Source of the DNA: Sabellastarte sp. h YS-2021
Taxonomy: Eukaryota; Annelida; Polychaeta; Sabellida; Sabellidae
Assembly: GCA_964017235.1 (NCBI GenBank)
Contig: OZ024930.1
Span: 153,264,221 to 153,328,220, forward strand
Length of the DNA: 64,000 nt
Direction: 5' to 3'
Under the pieces are notes generated by a model that saw only the letters and a list, made by a program, of their open reading frames with translations, had not been told where the DNA came from and searched no databases. Every line of letters begins with the position of its first letter. The stretch's first letter is position 1. Positions 61,383 to 64,000 of this stretch are shown here, piece by piece. Both the position numbers and the translations under genes were made by a program.

Positions 61383-63077
61383 TATTTGAAAATATTAAGG
61401 TTTGTTGACATTCATATGGTCATGGCAACCTAGCTGGTCACCATGATCTTGAAATTTCTTCTTTAGGCTAACCACTTCCAAAGATTGATTTTGTAGCAGT
61501 AAACATATATCTTAAGGTTTGGTTTAGTTTACTCCTGGAGATGAGAACCTGTCAATGTTTCTGGTGGACCAGGTCTAGTTTCCAATAAGTACCGACTTCA
61601 CTGCACATATACATTTGTTTTAGACAAATAAGTGTCACAGGTAATGCTATGATGCCATATTTTTCATGATTCAAGACAGAGCTTTCAGCTTTAGATGTCA
61701 GGGATTCAATGTCACAGATAGCCTAGTGTGAAATAAAACCTATTTGCTTAAAGAGATATTATTGCTTTGATTTGCTGTTCTGTTTAATCTGAATGTATAC
61801 TAGAGTCAATTCTTGAATTATGGGTGTATTATTTTGTATTGAAGTTAATCCCTGACAAGTCAAATCGAAATAAACCACAAATATTCCACTTAACCAGACA
61901 TTCCAGAAAAGAGGGTAAATTTCAATGAAAAAGGCTCTTCTTATATATTTATTTAACAGGGATCAACTCAACTGGTTTGACTGTATTTTAAACCACAACC
62001 AAAATCTACTATCCTATTTAAATCCCTTGAAAGTCTAGCATTGGGCCTAGCAAAAACCAATTTGTATATCATCTTGATTTTAACACATTTTGGTCATTAT
62101 AGTGAACACCATTACTAAATAAAAGATATATGTGGCAATAGGGGGGGAGGGGGTTCTGGGATATAATCTTATTTACCCTTAATTATTTTAATTGCATGGC
62201 TATACATTGTTATATTACTTGAGTATTTAAAGGGCAAGAATGTTCACTTTTATGGATTTATATCAGTTGTAACCACACTAGTGCTGGCGTAGGGAGTTTA
62301 ATGTCATCAATATCAATACTCACAATATATGTTTATAACCTCCACCAGTAGGTTAAGTTCTTGGGTGTATACATTTGTTTGCCTGTTTGTTAGTTGGTTT
62401 GTCTGTTTTCATTACAACTCTAAAAGTAATACACAGATTTTTCATAAACTTTTTGCATCAGTAGAGCCTGATCGAAAGAAGAAGTAATTAAATTTTGGGA
62501 AAGATCCGGATCGTATTCTGGATACAAAAAAATCCCACTTTTCAGAAATGGGTCCTGCTGGAGGTCTGCACTCTATAATTGATTTCTAGTTACATTAGTT
62601 CATTTGTGGAAGTCAAAATTAATCAGCCATATGTTACAATGGATAAATATCAGTCATTATTTCTCCTTTCTTATAACAGAATTGTTGACCAATTTTTCGC
62701 TGGGAAATATAATTCAAACATTCCAAATTTACATTGTCACACTGTGTATAAATTACAATGTTTTACCTATGTTGCGCTATACTTAAGTCAACATTCACTG
62801 GTTACCTACTGAAGAGTTTATCCTTTTAAAATACAATCCCTTGTCTTTAAAGCCACCAAAAGGAGTCATCATTCAAATCTTTCTTCACTAATTAAGCTGA
62901 GCAAGCAGACTTAGAAAGTAAATTGACATTCTTCAACCAGATCAAAGAAAATAATAAGATGCTGCTTTGCTTTAGCAGTACCTGTGGAATGGAAATAGCT
63001 TCCTGAAATCATCGGGTTACAGTGTACAGTATTGGGTTAGATGTTATTTTGGTTACAACCTATTTTCTGGATTGACT
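61383..63077. other. Intron sequence, no gene seen
   Basis: AT-rich with a G-rich patch near 62140-62155. Two overlapping short frames near 62600 have no domain. Nothing supported. Confidence 0.55.
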
Positions 63078-63306
63078 TTTTTTATTGCTTTCAGTCTAAC
63101 GTCAATTTCAACACACTATATAGGTGATCCCACAGCATGTCGTTGAGGGAAAGGATGAAAACAGTGACATATTAGACCAAGTCAAATTTCTGCACGGAAA
63201 AGTATGGAGCATCTGCAGACAACTGGCAACTTTCTTGCTCCATGTCAAGACCAGGGTTCAAACCTCAACCTGTGACAAGAGAGTGTTACCCACTACACCA
63301 CTGTCC
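63078..63306 (-). mobile_element. Old tRNA-derived SINE copy
   Basis: On the minus strand GGTGTAGTGGGTAACACTCT (box A-like) and GGTTTGAACCCTGG (box B-like) are followed by a body ending TGTTGAAATTGACG, which matches the 3' half of 20754-20986 loosely. Confidence 0.65.
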
Positions 63307-64000
63307 CACCTATTTTATTACAATATAAACTTTCCCTTTTTTGAAAATCCATATTTATTCAGAATGTTTCTCAGCACTATTGTACTATATAAATGCCTAT
63401 TATTATTACTATATGTGAACTACTCGTGCATCTACTTTCAGGCATCAGAACAACTGTCTCCCTAATCCACATCTATTCAGGTGCTAAATTACAGAATTTA
63501 GTTTGTCGTGTTAAATATGAACCAAAAATTAATAAATAAGCAATGACAGATCATTGTAACGAATAATAGATTGCAAATCTGCTTTTCACAGCATAATTAT
63601 ACACACAAGTTAACACTTAATTAACAATAAATTAATCATACCATATCTCTGCTGAAGGTTTAATGGGCCAAGTTTTCTGATTAAACCAAACATATTATTA
63701 TATGAGGTAAAGTCTTTGGATAAAACAGTCTTGCATTAAAGTTAAAGTTAGTAAGTGAGAAATCAACAACAAAATGAAACAATTAATCCTAAGGCTTGTA
63801 ACCTTACAATTCTGTGTCATTTATATTTTATATGCTTGTTATTATTTAATTTATTTATATTTAATATCATGTTATTTGATGATATTTTTTCTTAAAAATT
63901 CGTGCATTACTTCAAAATAAACCCAAACAATTTAACAAAATCCTTCGAAAGCATCTTCTCACAGAAAGGTTGGATAAAATTTTGCTTGAAAGCACACATT
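63307..64000. other. Intron sequence at window edge
   Basis: Strongly AT-rich; no gene, repeat family or splice-flanked exon recognised. Confidence 0.55.

Noticed and set aside
57352-64000. An upstream HMIT exon (TM1-TM5)
   Set aside because: Searched on the minus strand for the expected motifs with flanking AG/GT; none found. The frame 58619-58338 has no similarity.

Overview
The window is intron-rich, repeat-dense metazoan DNA, most likely from a mollusc (bivalve or gastropod). That placement is an inference from the receptor family, the DIRS retrotransposons, the tRNA-derived SINEs and the satellite-cored elements; no marker gene fixes the species.

Two host genes are supported. (1) A proton/myo-inositol cotransporter of the SLC2A13 (HMIT) type runs on the minus strand. 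Six internal exons (57351-57237, 51694-51598, 50076-49965, 8641-8478, 6876-6762, 6064-5823) join through GT-AG splice sites in matching phase into 281 uninterrupted codons. They cover the end of transmembrane segment 5/6 through the Cys-rich exoplasmic loop to about transmembrane segment 10. The N-terminal exons lie beyond 64000 and the C-terminal exons before position 1. (2) A single-exon rhodopsin-class peptide GPCR (33134-34255, plus strand) sits inside the 41.3-kb HMIT intron on the opposite strand. A decayed fragment of a paralogue lies 10.6 kb further on (44850-45120).

The rest is mobile DNA in several layers. Two DIRS-type tyrosine-recombinase retrotransposons are nearly whole but broken by frameshifts and stops: one cut by the left window edge (1-4716, plus strand), one complete from end to end (21819-27900, minus strand). 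Both keep the internal complementary region typical of DIRS. A third, very decayed relic occupies 40206-42880. The second DIRS copy is inserted in an older element with CCCAGATAGC termini (21079-30600), which also carries a 1-kb tandem duplication; one of the two duplicates holds a SINE with a perfect 13-bp target duplication. There are at least five TIR elements (9107-9434, 32580-32789, 45896-49626, 54819-55212, 60607-61382) and several tRNA-derived SINEs.

The most interesting layer is a set of satellite-cored elements (4827-5772, 14048-15266, 15397-16523, 37500-40205, 42960-44336, 46228-49164, 53490-53768, and an array-less copy at 51730-51926). The sequences of the groups differ (147-bp and 169-bp satellites and a looser one of roughly 130-150 bp), but they appear to share one plan: a short arm near the 5' end, a tandem array, and a 3' hairpin whose descending arm is the reverse complement of the 5' arm. 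Several arrays repeat nuclear-receptor-like or YY1-like motifs many times inside the introns. Long runs such as 9435-12457, 16524-20743, 30601-32579, 55213-57236 and 57352-60606 are AT-rich intron in which I see no gene.
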